A stretch of 64,000 bases of DNA from Rhynchopus sp. YZ270_cl-10. Taxonomy: Eukaryota > Euglenozoa > Diplonemea > Diplonemida > Diplonemidae. The stretch is taken from positions 1,488,001 to 1,552,000 of the forward strand of contig OZ037837.1 in NCBI GenBank assembly GCA_964035575.1, read 5' to 3'. Below are positions 30,692-40,013 of this stretch, piece by piece. The translations under genes and the position numbers were made by a program. The notes under the pieces are model-generated. The model was not told the DNA's origin. It saw only the letters and a program-made list of their open reading frames with translations, and did not search any database. Positions within the stretch are counted from its first letter, which is position 1, and every line of letters begins with the position of its first letter.

Positions 30692-30864
30692 CCATACGTC
30701 AACAATACGGAAACAAACGGAAACCTGCTCCCCCTCCCCTTTTTATGGATTAGTTTTGAGGAATACTGGAAGGTCATCCTTTTTTTTGTTGTACAAAGAC
30801 GCGCATGAATGGACCCTGAATGTCAACGCTGAGAGATCAGGTCAAGCGCGGGTAAACGGCGGGC

Positions 30865-30902
<38 letters not shown>

Positions 30903-31238
30903 TTCTAATTAAAAGACGCGCATGAATGGACCAATGAGATTCCTTCTGTCCCTGCCTACTATCTGGCGAAACAGCAGTTAAGGGAACGGACTTGAAACTG
31001 TCAGCGGGGAAAGAAGACCCTGTTGAGTTTGACTCTAGTCTGACTGTAGTTTGTCCACATGAAGGGCCATATTCTGTTCAAGAAAAAAGTTACCCTCACT
31101 ACGCAACCATACCACTGATCATATTCTCTAAACCCTCTCTCTCTCTCTCTTCCCCCGTACGTAATACAACAAAACGGTACCCCTCCCACTCCCTTCCTTT
31201 TTTATGGATTAGTTTTGAACAAATTTGAAGGTCGTCCT
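30692..31238 (+). repeat. direct repeats flanking an rRNA fragment
   Basis: About 85 bp at 30692-30780 and at 31151-31238 share TACGTNAACA-type sequence, CCCCTCCC and TATGGATTAGTTTTGA followed by GAAGGTC. The large-subunit rRNA fragment lies between them. A further shared line, CACTGATCATATTCTCTAA, is at 31113 and 31255. Confidence 0.5.
30818..31050 (+). rRNA. fragment of large-subunit (28S) rRNA
   Basis: GGGTAAACGGCGGGCGTAAC, ACTCTCTTAAGGTAGCCAAA, GCGCATGAATGGA and GGAAAGAAGACCCTGTTGAG follow in the order of the eukaryotic LSU core, roughly E. coli positions 1890-2090 by recall. The small helix after AAATGCCT is CGTCTT/AAGACG here, a compensated change against the common CGTCA/TGACG, so the sequence came from a functioning rRNA. 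Homology starts at CTGAATGTCAACG and fades after GACTCTAGTCTGACTG. A 21-bp part (AAAGACGCGCATGAATGGAC and one more base) is repeated out of order at 30797. It is either a gene piece of a fragmented rRNA or a dispersed relic. Confidence 0.75.
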
Positions 31239-31597
31239 ACACACACACATCACACCACTGATCATATTCTCTAAGCCTCTCTCTTTCTCTCTTCTCTTCT
31301 GAATCAAAACTTTGAACAGTTTGAGTATTGAAGGGGGGGTTAGTTAGGGGGTCCGACTCTGCCGTTTTTGGCTGGGACCCAACGTACAAAAATCTCATTA
31401 GTAAACTTCTGGCCATCTCCAAGGCAATTGCGGGTGAAAAACACCCTTAGGGAGGGGTCAGATTTTCATTCATCATCTGAGTCTTTCTGTCAAAAAACTC
31501 AGACAATAATTTTCTCTGCAGCGACCCTCCCCCCCCTACCCCCACCTCGGACATCTCTCGCAGATTTTTTTTGGGGGGGGGAAAGAATTTTTACACA

Positions 31598-33385
31598 ATG
31601 TTTGCTTATCTGCGAGACTTCCTTCATCGCAGTATCTCCATCAATGGGACACTCTCCTGTCGTGAACAGCGGCAACGAATGCTTTTTTTCAAAACCACCT
31701 TTGCTGGGTTTTGCTTTCTCACACTGCAGGGCATGCTGATGCTAACTCATGGCGAGCCTGCAGTAGCTGCTAAGGCTGCGCATGGGTTTATGATAGCCTC
31801 GTCTATTACTACCTTTGGTGTGATCTTCGCGGGCTGCCATTTCACCGAACCCATCCTGGTTTTGATAATGCTGCTATACTTTTTTGGCTCTCTTTTTAGC
31901 GATCTCCACTCCCGTACGATGCAATATAGTTCGTGGCCTGGGATGTTGCTGTCAATCGATATCATGATAATGATGGAACTGAAACCACGTTATGTAAACG
32001 GTGCGGTCATCCTGACACTCTTTTGGTTTATACTAATGGCCATAGAGGAGCAAGAACGATTGGGTTTGTTTGATCTTGAAATAGTATTACCTGAAGGAGG
32101 GATGGAGGATCGGAGATGGTTTTTCACGAAGCTTGCGACCTGTAAATTTCCGCCGTGCAGATCCGAGAGAGGTATCGTGATGACAAAGGCTCTTACATCG
32201 ATTTTTGTGTTTTCGATTAATTTTGTTGCAATGGGAAGCTTCGCGAAGTCCATTCGGAAGGAGCAGGATTCCATGTGTCGTACCATCGCTGCGGTGCAAG
32301 AGATTGCAACGTGCTTAGCGGGGTATGACGTAGAGAAGGTAGCAACTCTGCTTCAAACACATCAAAAAGAGTTGCCCGGGGAGATGCTCAGCGCGTTGTG
32401 TAGTTTAAAAGAGAATTTGATGGTGTACAAAGCGTACCTCCCGAAGACCTGTTTGCGCCAGCAGAATAAAGGGGAAGAGGAGGAGGGGGCCGACAACGTG
32501 GAATCGCTGTCGGAGGAGCAGACGTCGTCGTCGGGAGCATCTTCGGTTGCGAGCACGGTGTCGCACGGCGGGGTGCTGCGTGCTGTGTTGCAGCCTATTT
32601 CACTTCGTGCAGTGAAGGCTACGCTTCTTGTAGTTAATGTTCAAAACACTGTTGCAATGCTTGAGTCTGATGTGTCTGGATTTTCTCAGCTTTTCACTCA
32701 GCTCCTACAACGTACCTTAAAAGGATGTGACGCACAACGTGGCATGGTTGACGTATTCGTTGGTGACCGTATTTTCTGCTCATTCAATACATCCAAACCA
32801 CGTGCCGCGCATGCCTCCTCAGCTCTCCACACCGCTGCCGCACTCTTGGGAAATGCTGTGAATATTGGTGTCGCAACCGGTAAGGTGTTATGTGGTGATA
32901 TGGGCTGCGAAGTGATGCGTCGGTTCAGCATGGTCGGGCAGCTTTGTTGTGATGTGGTGGGGATGGAGCGGGCGGGGCGTACATTGGGGTGTGGTGTGCT
33001 GTGCAACCGTCTGTGCTTCAGTGATGGGGAGTGTGAGCATCAGCTGCGGATCGTTCCCTGGAGTGTGGAGCTCTCTGCGGGGCGTGCTGAAACGGTGGCA
33101 GAGCTGATGAGCACGCACCCCGAGACTGCAGCGCCTGTAGACGAATGGATGTACCAGATCGGGCGTGCCAAGCCGTGGGACCCCTACAACGAAGCAGTGA
33201 AGCGCTACCTCAAGGAAGACCCAGCAATAGATGTGGAGCAGCTCGCCACGCTGTGGGAAGGCGCAGGTGGTGTAGGTGCACCGCAGCGTGCAGTGCCCCA
33301 GGGGAGTTGCCGCCGTCTCCGTCTCTACGTTCAGCAGCAGCACAAAGCGGAAGGGAAGGGGACAGAACGGGACTGTGTTTTGTGA
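31598..33385 (+). CDS. multi-pass membrane protein with degenerate class III cyclase domain
   Basis: The first good ATG gives 595 residues. The N-terminal 240 residues hold about five or six membrane helices (for example FAGFCFLTLQGMLML and ASSITTFGVIFAGC). A helical linker follows, including the motif YKAYLPKTCL that often precedes cyclase domains in protists, then an acidic serine-rich stretch. Residues about 336-510 align with adenylate/guanylate cyclases: VDVFVGDRIFCSF keeps the second metal aspartate (D390), and the GVATGKVLCGDMG strand is present. The first metal aspartate is replaced by N347 (LLVVNVQ), so catalysis is doubtful and a regulatory role is likely. AATAAA occurs at 33537. 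Neighbours give no clue. Confidence 0.75.
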   Translation: MFAYLRDFLHRSISINGTLSCREQRQRMLFFKTTFAGFCFLTLQGMLMLTHGEPAVAAKAAHGFMIASSITTFGVIFAGCHFTEPILVLIMLLYFFGSLFSDLHSRTMQYSSWPGMLLSIDIMIMMELKPRYVNGAVILTLFWFILMAIEEQERLGLFDLEIVLPEGGMEDRRWFFTKLATCKFPPCRSERGIVMTKALTSIFVFSINFVAMGSFAKSIRKEQDSMCRTIAAVQEIATCLAGYDVEKVATLLQTHQKELPGEMLSALCSLKENLMVYKAYLPKTCLRQQNKGEEEEGADNVESLSEEQTSSSGASSVASTVSHGGVLRAVLQPISLRAVKATLLVVNVQNTVAMLESDVSGFSQLFTQLLQRTLKGCDAQRGMVDVFVGDRIFCSFNTSKPRAAHASSALHTAAALLGNAVNIGVATGKVLCGDMGCEVMRRFSMVGQLCCDVVGMERAGRTLGCGVLCNRLCFSDGECEHQLRIVPWSVELSAGRAETVAELMSTHPETAAPVDEWMYQIGRAKPWDPYNEAVKRYLKEDPAIDVEQLATLWEGAGGVGAPQRAVPQGSCRRLRLYVQQQHKAEGKGTERDCVL

Positions 33386-33401
33386 GTGGTTTTATTTGGT
33401 A

Positions 33402-33498
33402 CAGTTGGACAAGAAACTTGGCGACCAAATAATATTGGCGGATTTTGGGGGTTTTCTTGTAATTGGCGACTTTTTTGGTCGCCAATATTGTCCAACTG
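33402..33498. mobile_element. 97-bp Tc1/mariner-type MITE
   Basis: Ends CAGTTGGACAA and TTGTCCAACTG are flanked by TA on each side (33400-33401, 33499-33500). An inner inverted pair TTGGCGACCAAA/TTTGGTCGCCAA follows. CAGT ends with TA duplication are the Tc1/mariner pattern. It sits in the probable 3' UTR of the cyclase-like gene, before its AATAAA. Confidence 0.65.
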
Positions 33499-33502
33499 TA
33501 TC

Positions 33503-34154
33503 ATTTGCTTTTGAAGGAGCGTTGGAAAAGACGGAGAATAAATAAATGATAACCGTGTTTTGATCAACCTCAGTTCATTTTATGGTAAAATGCATCGCAA
33601 AAAAGATGTTAGATAAGTGGGAAGGGGTGGGGGGGATTACACAGAGAGAGTTATTTTTGTATTATATAACAAATTCTTTGTTTTTCTGTACTTCATGTGT
33701 GCGTATTTGACGTGAGTAATGTGTACCAATTACACACAAGAGGACGAGGTGTTCATTATGTCTGTGCATAGTGGTGATAGGTGACAGTGGTGATGACATA
33801 AGGTTCTGTGCGTTTGTCAACTTCACTTTTTTTCAAAGGTGGATACATACGAGAAAGCTAATAGGATCTGCTTCGCATTTTTTCCCCTCCTTTTTCCACT
33901 CCAGTTTGCCCCATTTCGCTCCAGTTTTCCAGTTTTCCAACTGCGGAACCGAGCATCGTACACAGTGTTTTACAAGGAATAATGTTTGTTGTGTCGGTCA
34001 GGTAACCGGTAACCGGTTGTCGTCTCTCTCGCACACCACCCACTCCCCTTTTAATAAGTACTCCTTGATTGGGCCTCCTTCTTCCCACAACACAACAGGG
34101 ATAGCACACCAACCTTTGTGAACAAACACACAACACACATTTTGTTTCAGGAAG
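33503..34154 (+). other. gap, ending in the NACHT copy 2 leader
   Basis: No gene is seen. From about 34070 the pyrimidine run, CAGGGATAGCACACCAACC and TTTTGTTTCAG 4 nt before the ATG repeat the arrangement in front of copies 1 and 3. GGTAACCGGTAACCGG at 34002-34017 is a possible donor region for a leader intron. Confidence 0.4.
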
Positions 34155-37100
34155 ATGGGATCCGGAGCGTCGAAGCCTGAAAAGGACGAGATCGCAAAGG
34201 GAATTACTGGGAAGGAGAGGCCCGTGGACGCAGTGGACAGCGTGGACGGGAGGACAATGCTGCACCGTGCCGTGCTTGCGGGGGATGTGGAGGCAGTGCG
34301 GTTTCTTGTGGAGAACGGGGCAGGGAATGTGCGTGACAGGGACGGGAAGGTGCCGCTGTGGTACGCACTGCAGCACAGAGACGCGGATGTGCGGGGCCGA
34401 CTTGAGGCGGAGCTGGGGGCGCATGCAGCAGAGATCCTTGGTGAGGTGGAGGATGCTGTGCAGGTGTACCTCACTGCTGGTGTCGCCACAACAACAACAG
34501 CAACAACAAGAGGTGTGGTGGTGGAACGGAGCAGTGGAGATGCAACGACAGCACCTCTTACTAACCCTCACATGGACATGGCGAAAGACACGAACACCTC
34601 GACTGGAGACAGGCACCTGGGAGAGGACGATCTTGACGGGGACACGGGTGCACTGTGGCACACAGACGGACGGAAGGTGGAGTGGCTGCAGAAGAAGGAG
34701 GACAACAACAAGAACAGCAGTGGAGGTGAAGACCTGCTGTGCTGGCTGCGTGGTCTGCCAAAGGTGGAGCCACCGTTGGGCTACACAGACGAACACGTGC
34801 GGCATATGGAGGCGGGGTTCCGTGTGGTGTGCAAGCGTCTGCTGGAGGACATCAAAGGACGGAGGGAGGCTGCGGGGACACGTGGGGTGGAGGACTGGAT
34901 GGCGGCACGCGACCCGTTTGAGCTGCTGCTGTCGGGGTTCCTGTTCACGTCTGACTGCGTGGAGTATGTGCTGGACAGCGGCGGGGATGTTGTGTGCGAC
35001 GAAAAGGGCACACCGCAGATTGCGGAAGGGCCTGACGGGAAGCTGCGGTACATCAAACTGACGGAGCGGGCTGTGCTGGACAACCACGGGAGTGCTGCTG
35101 ATGTGAAATCACAGTCGCTTGCGCTGTACATGACGATGAACACTGCGATGCGCGCTGTGGGGCAGCTGGCTGCGGTGAAGGAGTGGAAAGGGACACCTGA
35201 GAAGACAGCACCGAACGTGTTTGAGCTGTCGCCCGCACCCCCGCAGCTGCACGTGATTGCGACCTTTGCGCCGCTGATCCGTGGTCTGGACCGACTGATT
35301 GGGAGCCGTCGGAAGCAGCTGCGGACTGTGTTCCGCGGGATCAATGTGAACGTGTCTGCGAAGTACGCGCTGAATACACACATTGTGTGGAACTGCTTCA
35401 CGTCGACAACACTGAAGCGGGATGTGGCTCGGAGCTTCATGTACGGGAAGGAGGGCACGTTCTTTGTGGTGGTGGCAAAGGAGGGTGCTGCAGACGTGAA
35501 GTTCTCGTCTGTGTATGCTTCGGAGGACGAGCTGCTGTACACAGCGAACATTGAGTACCGTGTGCAGTGGAAGGTTTCGCCGACGTTGCTGCGGATGATG
35601 GGGCTGCGCTTTGACGTGATTGTGATGCAGGAGGTGTGTTCTGGTGCTGATGCGAATGCGGGTGTGGGTGAGACGAGTGCGGCTGAGCAGGTGGGTGCGC
35701 TGCAGGAGGTGATGGGACACACAGTCGCGTTCTTCAAGGACTACCTTGCGCAGTACGTGGAGGGGCGTGTGGGGGACGACACACGTGTGGATGAGTCGGA
35801 GACACGTCCGCTGATGGAGGAGGTGCGGAGGTGGCTTCGTGCACGTGGAGGTGGAGGTGGGAATCAGATGTCTTCCGTGTGCACACAGGCAGCAGTGGAC
35901 ACAGAGACGGATACGAAGATGAAGGCGGGTAAGGCCAGTCCTCAAAAGAAGAAGAAGACAAAATGTGCTGTCATTACCAGTACCTTCGCTACACCCGAAT
36001 TAGAAGAGCATGTGGTTCCAAGACGAAGGAAATCAAAGTGTGGTGTGCTGTGCACACAGACAGCAGCGGGCACAGAGCGCAAGCCTGATGTGGAGGTGGA
36101 GGCGAGAGAAGAAAGACAAGGGACTGGTGTGCTGTGTGTGATCGGAGAAGGAGGGAGCGGGAAGACGTCTGCTTCGATTGCAATCCTGAGCGACCTTGCA
36201 ACATCTGCGAGGAAGAAGGATAGTGGCACCAAGAAATATAGAAATGCGAAGCCGTACTTCCCTGTGTTTGTGGCGCTACCGACTGTGAAGCAACACCTGC
36301 TTGAGAAGGGAGGGCTGGACAGGTTTGTGCTGGAGTCGTTTGCGCTGCGGGAGGCGGACCGTGCGTTCCTTGCGGAGACGTACAAGGTGGTGCTGGTGCT
36401 GGACTCGCTGGACGAGGTGGGGCTGACGCAGGAGGATGTGGGTGCTGTGGTGGCTGAGGGTGGCCTTCTGTGCCGGCATCCGTGGGTGGAGGCACACTGC
36501 AGCGTTGTTGTGACTGTGCGTGGTGAGTACCTGAAGGGTGTGGACACGTCTCCGTCTGGTGTGTGTGGGGCTGGTGTGCGTGCTCTTTACATGCAGCCGT
36601 TCACAGAGATGGATGCGAGAACGTACATCAAGCGTGCAAACACAGCCTGGGAGAACGAACACAAAGAGGAGAAGGAGAAGTCAGCCCACAAGGAGGAGCG
36701 CACAGTCTTCGTGCGTGAGGAGGACATTGAGGGACTTGTGCAGCTGCGGAACCCGTTTGTGCTGCACATGGCGTGTCACGCGCAGTGCAGCGGGAAGGCT
36801 TCTGAGGAGGTGATCTACGAGACCTACCTGAAGACGTGGACGAAGAAGGAGATGGCGTCTGGTGGAGTTGCTGTTTCTGTTGCTGTTTCGGATGTGTCTT
36901 TGGAGGATGTGGTGCGTGCAGGGGAGCTTGTTGCATGCAGGATGCTAGAGACAAACGAGTGGCAGGGGACTGTGGGTGTGGCGTCGGAGGTTCTTGTGTC
37001 GCAGCACGGTGTGTGTGAGGCTGTGCGGGATGCGTGCTTCCGCTGCTTGCCGTTCCGTATTGAGGACTTTGGGGAGGAGCGGAGTGCGTTCACGTTCCGG

Positions 37101-39497
37101 CACAAGTCGCTTGGGGAGCACCTTGCAGCACGGCGGCTTGCACGTGATCCAGCAGGGACACTGGGGACGCTGGTGCAGCGGAGCTTCAGCAAGGACTCGC
37201 AGCGTGTGCTTGGGTTCTTTGCGGCGCTGGTGTGTGGAGACAGCGAGTTGTACGAACGTGCCTGCACAGAGCTGCTTGCGGCTGTGAAGGCGACACGCGG
37301 CAGTGCAAGTGCAGGTGGAGATGGAGATGCAGGTGTTGGTGGGGAGGGTGCTGTGACAGCAGGGTCGAATGCAGCAGCACTGCTGGCACGTGCACGCATC
37401 CCTGTGAGTGGAGAGGACCTGAGCGGGATCCGTGTGTCGAACTGCGACCTGCGCGGGTCTCTGTTTGTGGAGACGGTGCTGACGGGCGCTTCCTTCTCGA
37501 ACTGCTGGCTGGAGCACACCGAGTTCAACACCTGCGACATGGGTGGCACGATGCTGCCTGACTGCTCCCTTGGCACACCACTTCCTGTACTGCAGCATCT
37601 TGCGCATGCTGTGGCAGTGACACCTGACAGCAGTCAAATGCTAACAGCTGGCGAAGACGGCAGTGCACATGTGCGGAGCATGTCTTCTGGGGAAGAAGTG
37701 ATGGTCTTGGAAGGACATTCGAACCACATCCATGGAGTGGCAGTAACACCTGACGGAACGCGCGTGGTTTCGTGCTCCTATGACAGAACTGTGCATGTGT
37801 GGGATATGCACACTGGGGAGGCAGTGTTCGTCTTGAAAGGCCACGATGCTGAGGTGATCGAAGTAGCAGTCACTCCCGACAGTTCTAAAGTTGTTTCAAC
37901 ATCTTCTCAAGACGGCATCCGTGTGTGGGATCTCTCGACGGGGAAGGAAGTGCTGGCAATACAGTCGCCTGACATTCGCAGCATGGTTATTACCAAGGGA
38001 AGTCAAATAGTGACATGCTCTCAGGATGTGCTGTGCATACGGGATCTGGCCACGGGGAAGCAGGAGAGGCAGTGGCCTTGCTGTGTGAAGTATTCGCATG
38101 CACTGGCAGTCACTCCCGATGGACGCCATGTTGTTTCGTGCTCTGATGGCGCACATCTTTGGAACCTCTCCACTGGGGCAGAGGTGATGGTGTTCCATGC
38201 CGACGCTGTGTTGTCAGCAGTGGCAGTCACTCCCGATGGATGTCACGTTGTTGCTGGATCCGAGATAGGCACTGTGCACGTTTGGAGCATTTCGACTGGG
38301 AAGGAGACGGTGTTGCAAGGGCATAGTGATAAGGTGAAAGCAGTGGCAGTGTCACCAGATGGATGCCACGTGGTTTCATGCTCCCTCGACCACACTGTTC
38401 GAGTGTGGAACATCACGACCGGGAAGGAGACACCAGGTTTCGAAGGACTCTCAGGCCGGTCTGTGGCAGTGGATCCTGATGGATCTCTCATTTCGTACGG
38501 TGGCAAGAGGAGCTCCATCTGGAACGCATCCACCGGCAGGCAGACACAGGTAGTTGAAGCAGGGACAACTAAGTATGGTGATGCGGCTGCCGTGGACCCA
38601 GATGGATCTCATGTAGTTTATTGCTCTTGCGACAACGCTGGCGAAAGGAGAGCGTGTGTGTGGGAGGTTCCGACGGGTAAAGTGCAGCCTTTGTGCACAG
38701 CTTCCAGTGAGTTTGCGATGTTCTTGAAAAAGACTGGAGTACTGCTTTACTTGGCAGTGTCTCCCGATGCATCTCACGTGGTGACCTGTTCAAAAGCTTC
38801 ACGGGAGACACTGTACGTATGTTACTGTACGTATGTGTGGAGCATGCCGACTGGGAAGAAGGTGTCAGAATATACAGGCAGTACTTCCCGTCCCGAAGGA
38901 GTGGTTGTGACTCCTGATGGAGTGCATGTGGTGTCGTACTCTGATAATTACACCGTACACATGTGGAAACTTCACACTGGAGAACAGACGATGGTGTTCA
39001 AAGGGCACACTTCTCATGTCTTGGACGCGGCCGTGACTCGCGATGGATCTCGTCTTGTTTCATGCTCTGAAGACGAGATTGTGTGTGTGTGGGATGTTGC
39101 CAGCGGGAAGGAGGTCTTTTCCTTGAAGCATGATGGTTACGTATGCTCAGTCGCACTGACACCTGATGAAGCTCACGTGGTGTCAAGCGTGGGCATGCCG
39201 GGCAGTGTGAATGTGTGGAGCATGACCACTGGTGAGGAGCTGTCAGTGATCAGGTCACATTTTGGTTTGTGGAGACTTGCTGTGAGCCCTGATGGACGCG
39301 AAGTGATGTGCGCTTGCGATGACAGCACTGTGCGTGTGTGGAGCATCTGCACTGGGGAAGACGGCACGATCGAGGGGTTGCGGCTGAAGAGAGTGATCGG
39401 TGTCCCTCCAACAGTTCCTCGTGCATTAGGCTGTCGCAATGCTGATGCTGTGGAACCTGAACTTGCGAGACGGATTCTTTGTGATGACGAGGAGTGA
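34155..39497 (+). CDS. NACHT STAND receptor with ADP-ribosyltransferase and WD40 repeats, copy 2
   Basis: The 1780-residue paralogue of the 12248 gene has the same order: myristoylation signal MGSGASKP, ankyrin-like repeat, transferase with R394, S417 and E457xE459, NACHT with P-loop lysine K670 and Walker B D750/D753/E754, pentapeptide-like strip, and 14 WD40-type units. The linker before the P-loop is longer by about 50 residues; it holds a lysine-rich segment (SPQKKKKTK) between two CTQ-A/T-A-containing stretches, which looks like a local duplication. In two WD units the usual VW is VR or IR (VRSMSSGEE, IRDLATGKQ), so individual blades drift while the enzyme parts stay nearly identical to copy 1. 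All key catalytic residues are intact. Confidence 0.92.
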   Translation: MGSGASKPEKDEIAKGITGKERPVDAVDSVDGRTMLHRAVLAGDVEAVRFLVENGAGNVRDRDGKVPLWYALQHRDADVRGRLEAELGAHAAEILGEVEDAVQVYLTAGVATTTTATTRGVVVERSSGDATTAPLTNPHMDMAKDTNTSTGDRHLGEDDLDGDTGALWHTDGRKVEWLQKKEDNNKNSSGGEDLLCWLRGLPKVEPPLGYTDEHVRHMEAGFRVVCKRLLEDIKGRREAAGTRGVEDWMAARDPFELLLSGFLFTSDCVEYVLDSGGDVVCDEKGTPQIAEGPDGKLRYIKLTERAVLDNHGSAADVKSQSLALYMTMNTAMRAVGQLAAVKEWKGTPEKTAPNVFELSPAPPQLHVIATFAPLIRGLDRLIGSRRKQLRTVFRGINVNVSAKYALNTHIVWNCFTSTTLKRDVARSFMYGKEGTFFVVVAKEGAADVKFSSVYASEDELLYTANIEYRVQWKVSPTLLRMMGLRFDVIVMQEVCSGADANAGVGETSAAEQVGALQEVMGHTVAFFKDYLAQYVEGRVGDDTRVDESETRPLMEEVRRWLRARGGGGGNQMSSVCTQAAVDTETDTKMKAGKASPQKKKKTKCAVITSTFATPELEEHVVPRRRKSKCGVLCTQTAAGTERKPDVEVEAREERQGTGVLCVIGEGGSGKTSASIAILSDLATSARKKDSGTKKYRNAKPYFPVFVALPTVKQHLLEKGGLDRFVLESFALREADRAFLAETYKVVLVLDSLDEVGLTQEDVGAVVAEGGLLCRHPWVEAHCSVVVTVRGEYLKGVDTSPSGVCGAGVRALYMQPFTEMDARTYIKRANTAWENEHKEEKEKSAHKEERTVFVREEDIEGLVQLRNPFVLHMACHAQCSGKASEEVIYETYLKTWTKKEMASGGVAVSVAVSDVSLEDVVRAGELVACRMLETNEWQGTVGVASEVLVSQHGVCEAVRDACFRCLPFRIEDFGEERSAFTFRHKSLGEHLAARRLARDPAGTLGTLVQRSFSKDSQRVLGFFAALVCGDSELYERACTELLAAVKATRGSASAGGDGDAGVGGEGAVTAGSNAAALLARARIPVSGEDLSGIRVSNCDLRGSLFVETVLTGASFSNCWLEHTEFNTCDMGGTMLPDCSLGTPLPVLQHLAHAVAVTPDSSQMLTAGEDGSAHVRSMSSGEEVMVLEGHSNHIHGVAVTPDGTRVVSCSYDRTVHVWDMHTGEAVFVLKGHDAEVIEVAVTPDSSKVVSTSSQDGIRVWDLSTGKEVLAIQSPDIRSMVITKGSQIVTCSQDVLCIRDLATGKQERQWPCCVKYSHALAVTPDGRHVVSCSDGAHLWNLSTGAEVMVFHADAVLSAVAVTPDGCHVVAGSEIGTVHVWSISTGKETVLQGHSDKVKAVAVSPDGCHVVSCSLDHTVRVWNITTGKETPGFEGLSGRSVAVDPDGSLISYGGKRSSIWNASTGRQTQVVEAGTTKYGDAAAVDPDGSHVVYCSCDNAGERRACVWEVPTGKVQPLCTASSEFAMFLKKTGVLLYLAVSPDASHVVTCSKASRETLYVCYCTYVWSMPTGKKVSEYTGSTSRPEGVVVTPDGVHVVSYSDNYTVHMWKLHTGEQTMVFKGHTSHVLDAAVTRDGSRLVSCSEDEIVCVWDVASGKEVFSLKHDGYVCSVALTPDEAHVVSSVGMPGSVNVWSMTTGEELSVIRSHFGLWRLAVSPDGREVMCACDDSTVRVWSICTGEDGTIEGLRLKRVIGVPPTVPRALGCRNADAVEPELARRILCDDEE

Positions 39498-40013
39498 GCG
39501 CACTGTTCGCACTTGCTCTTTGTGTTTGCCTCTTTTCAAGACGAATGCAGTCTGAGTGACGAGCACGAATGGTGTTGACACTGCCTCGTGCGGTGGTGCC
39601 CTCATGCCACTGCGGGTGCGTTGTGTGAGTACAGAAGAGCGGCTTGTCGAGGTGTTACACTGCCAGTGCACTAAGTGTGCTGTCTGTTCATATTCACACG
39701 TCTTTTCCAAGACGGGTTGCAATTACACATGTGCTTTGACCACTTGGTTTTAGGAGTGTCACACACTGCCACTTCCACATCTGTACACTATTCATTTCCG
39801 ACTTTGCTTTTCCCTGGGGTTTGGGGCTCTTGCTGTTTCGTTTACCAAGGTGGAGCGTTGAGAAATTCCACACACGGGCGAGGCCAGCGGTCACCCCCTG
39901 TACCAGAAATGAGTTTATTTTTAATGTTTTACACACCCCTTATCAATAAGTCACCACCCCATTCCACACACCCAACCCCTTCCAGACACCCCTGCACCCT
40001 CCCACCTCTAAAA
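39498..40013 (+). other. NACHT 3' flank and B-box gene leader
   Basis: To about 39845 it matches the flank after NACHT copy 1. From 39950 the sequence CACCCCTTATCAATAAGTCA and CCAGACACCCCTGCACCCTC resembles the leaders of the other B-box genes. No gene. Confidence 0.4.

Noticed and set aside
30818-31050. R2-type retrotransposon at its rRNA target
   Set aside because: The target motif is uninterrupted and no element sequence is present.
21823-31597. Retroelement or other virus-like element in the 10-kb gene-poor stretch
   Set aside because: No reverse transcriptase, integrase, capsid or polymerase signature appears in any frame, and no LTR pair. The inverted-repeat elements there are small non-coding DNA elements.
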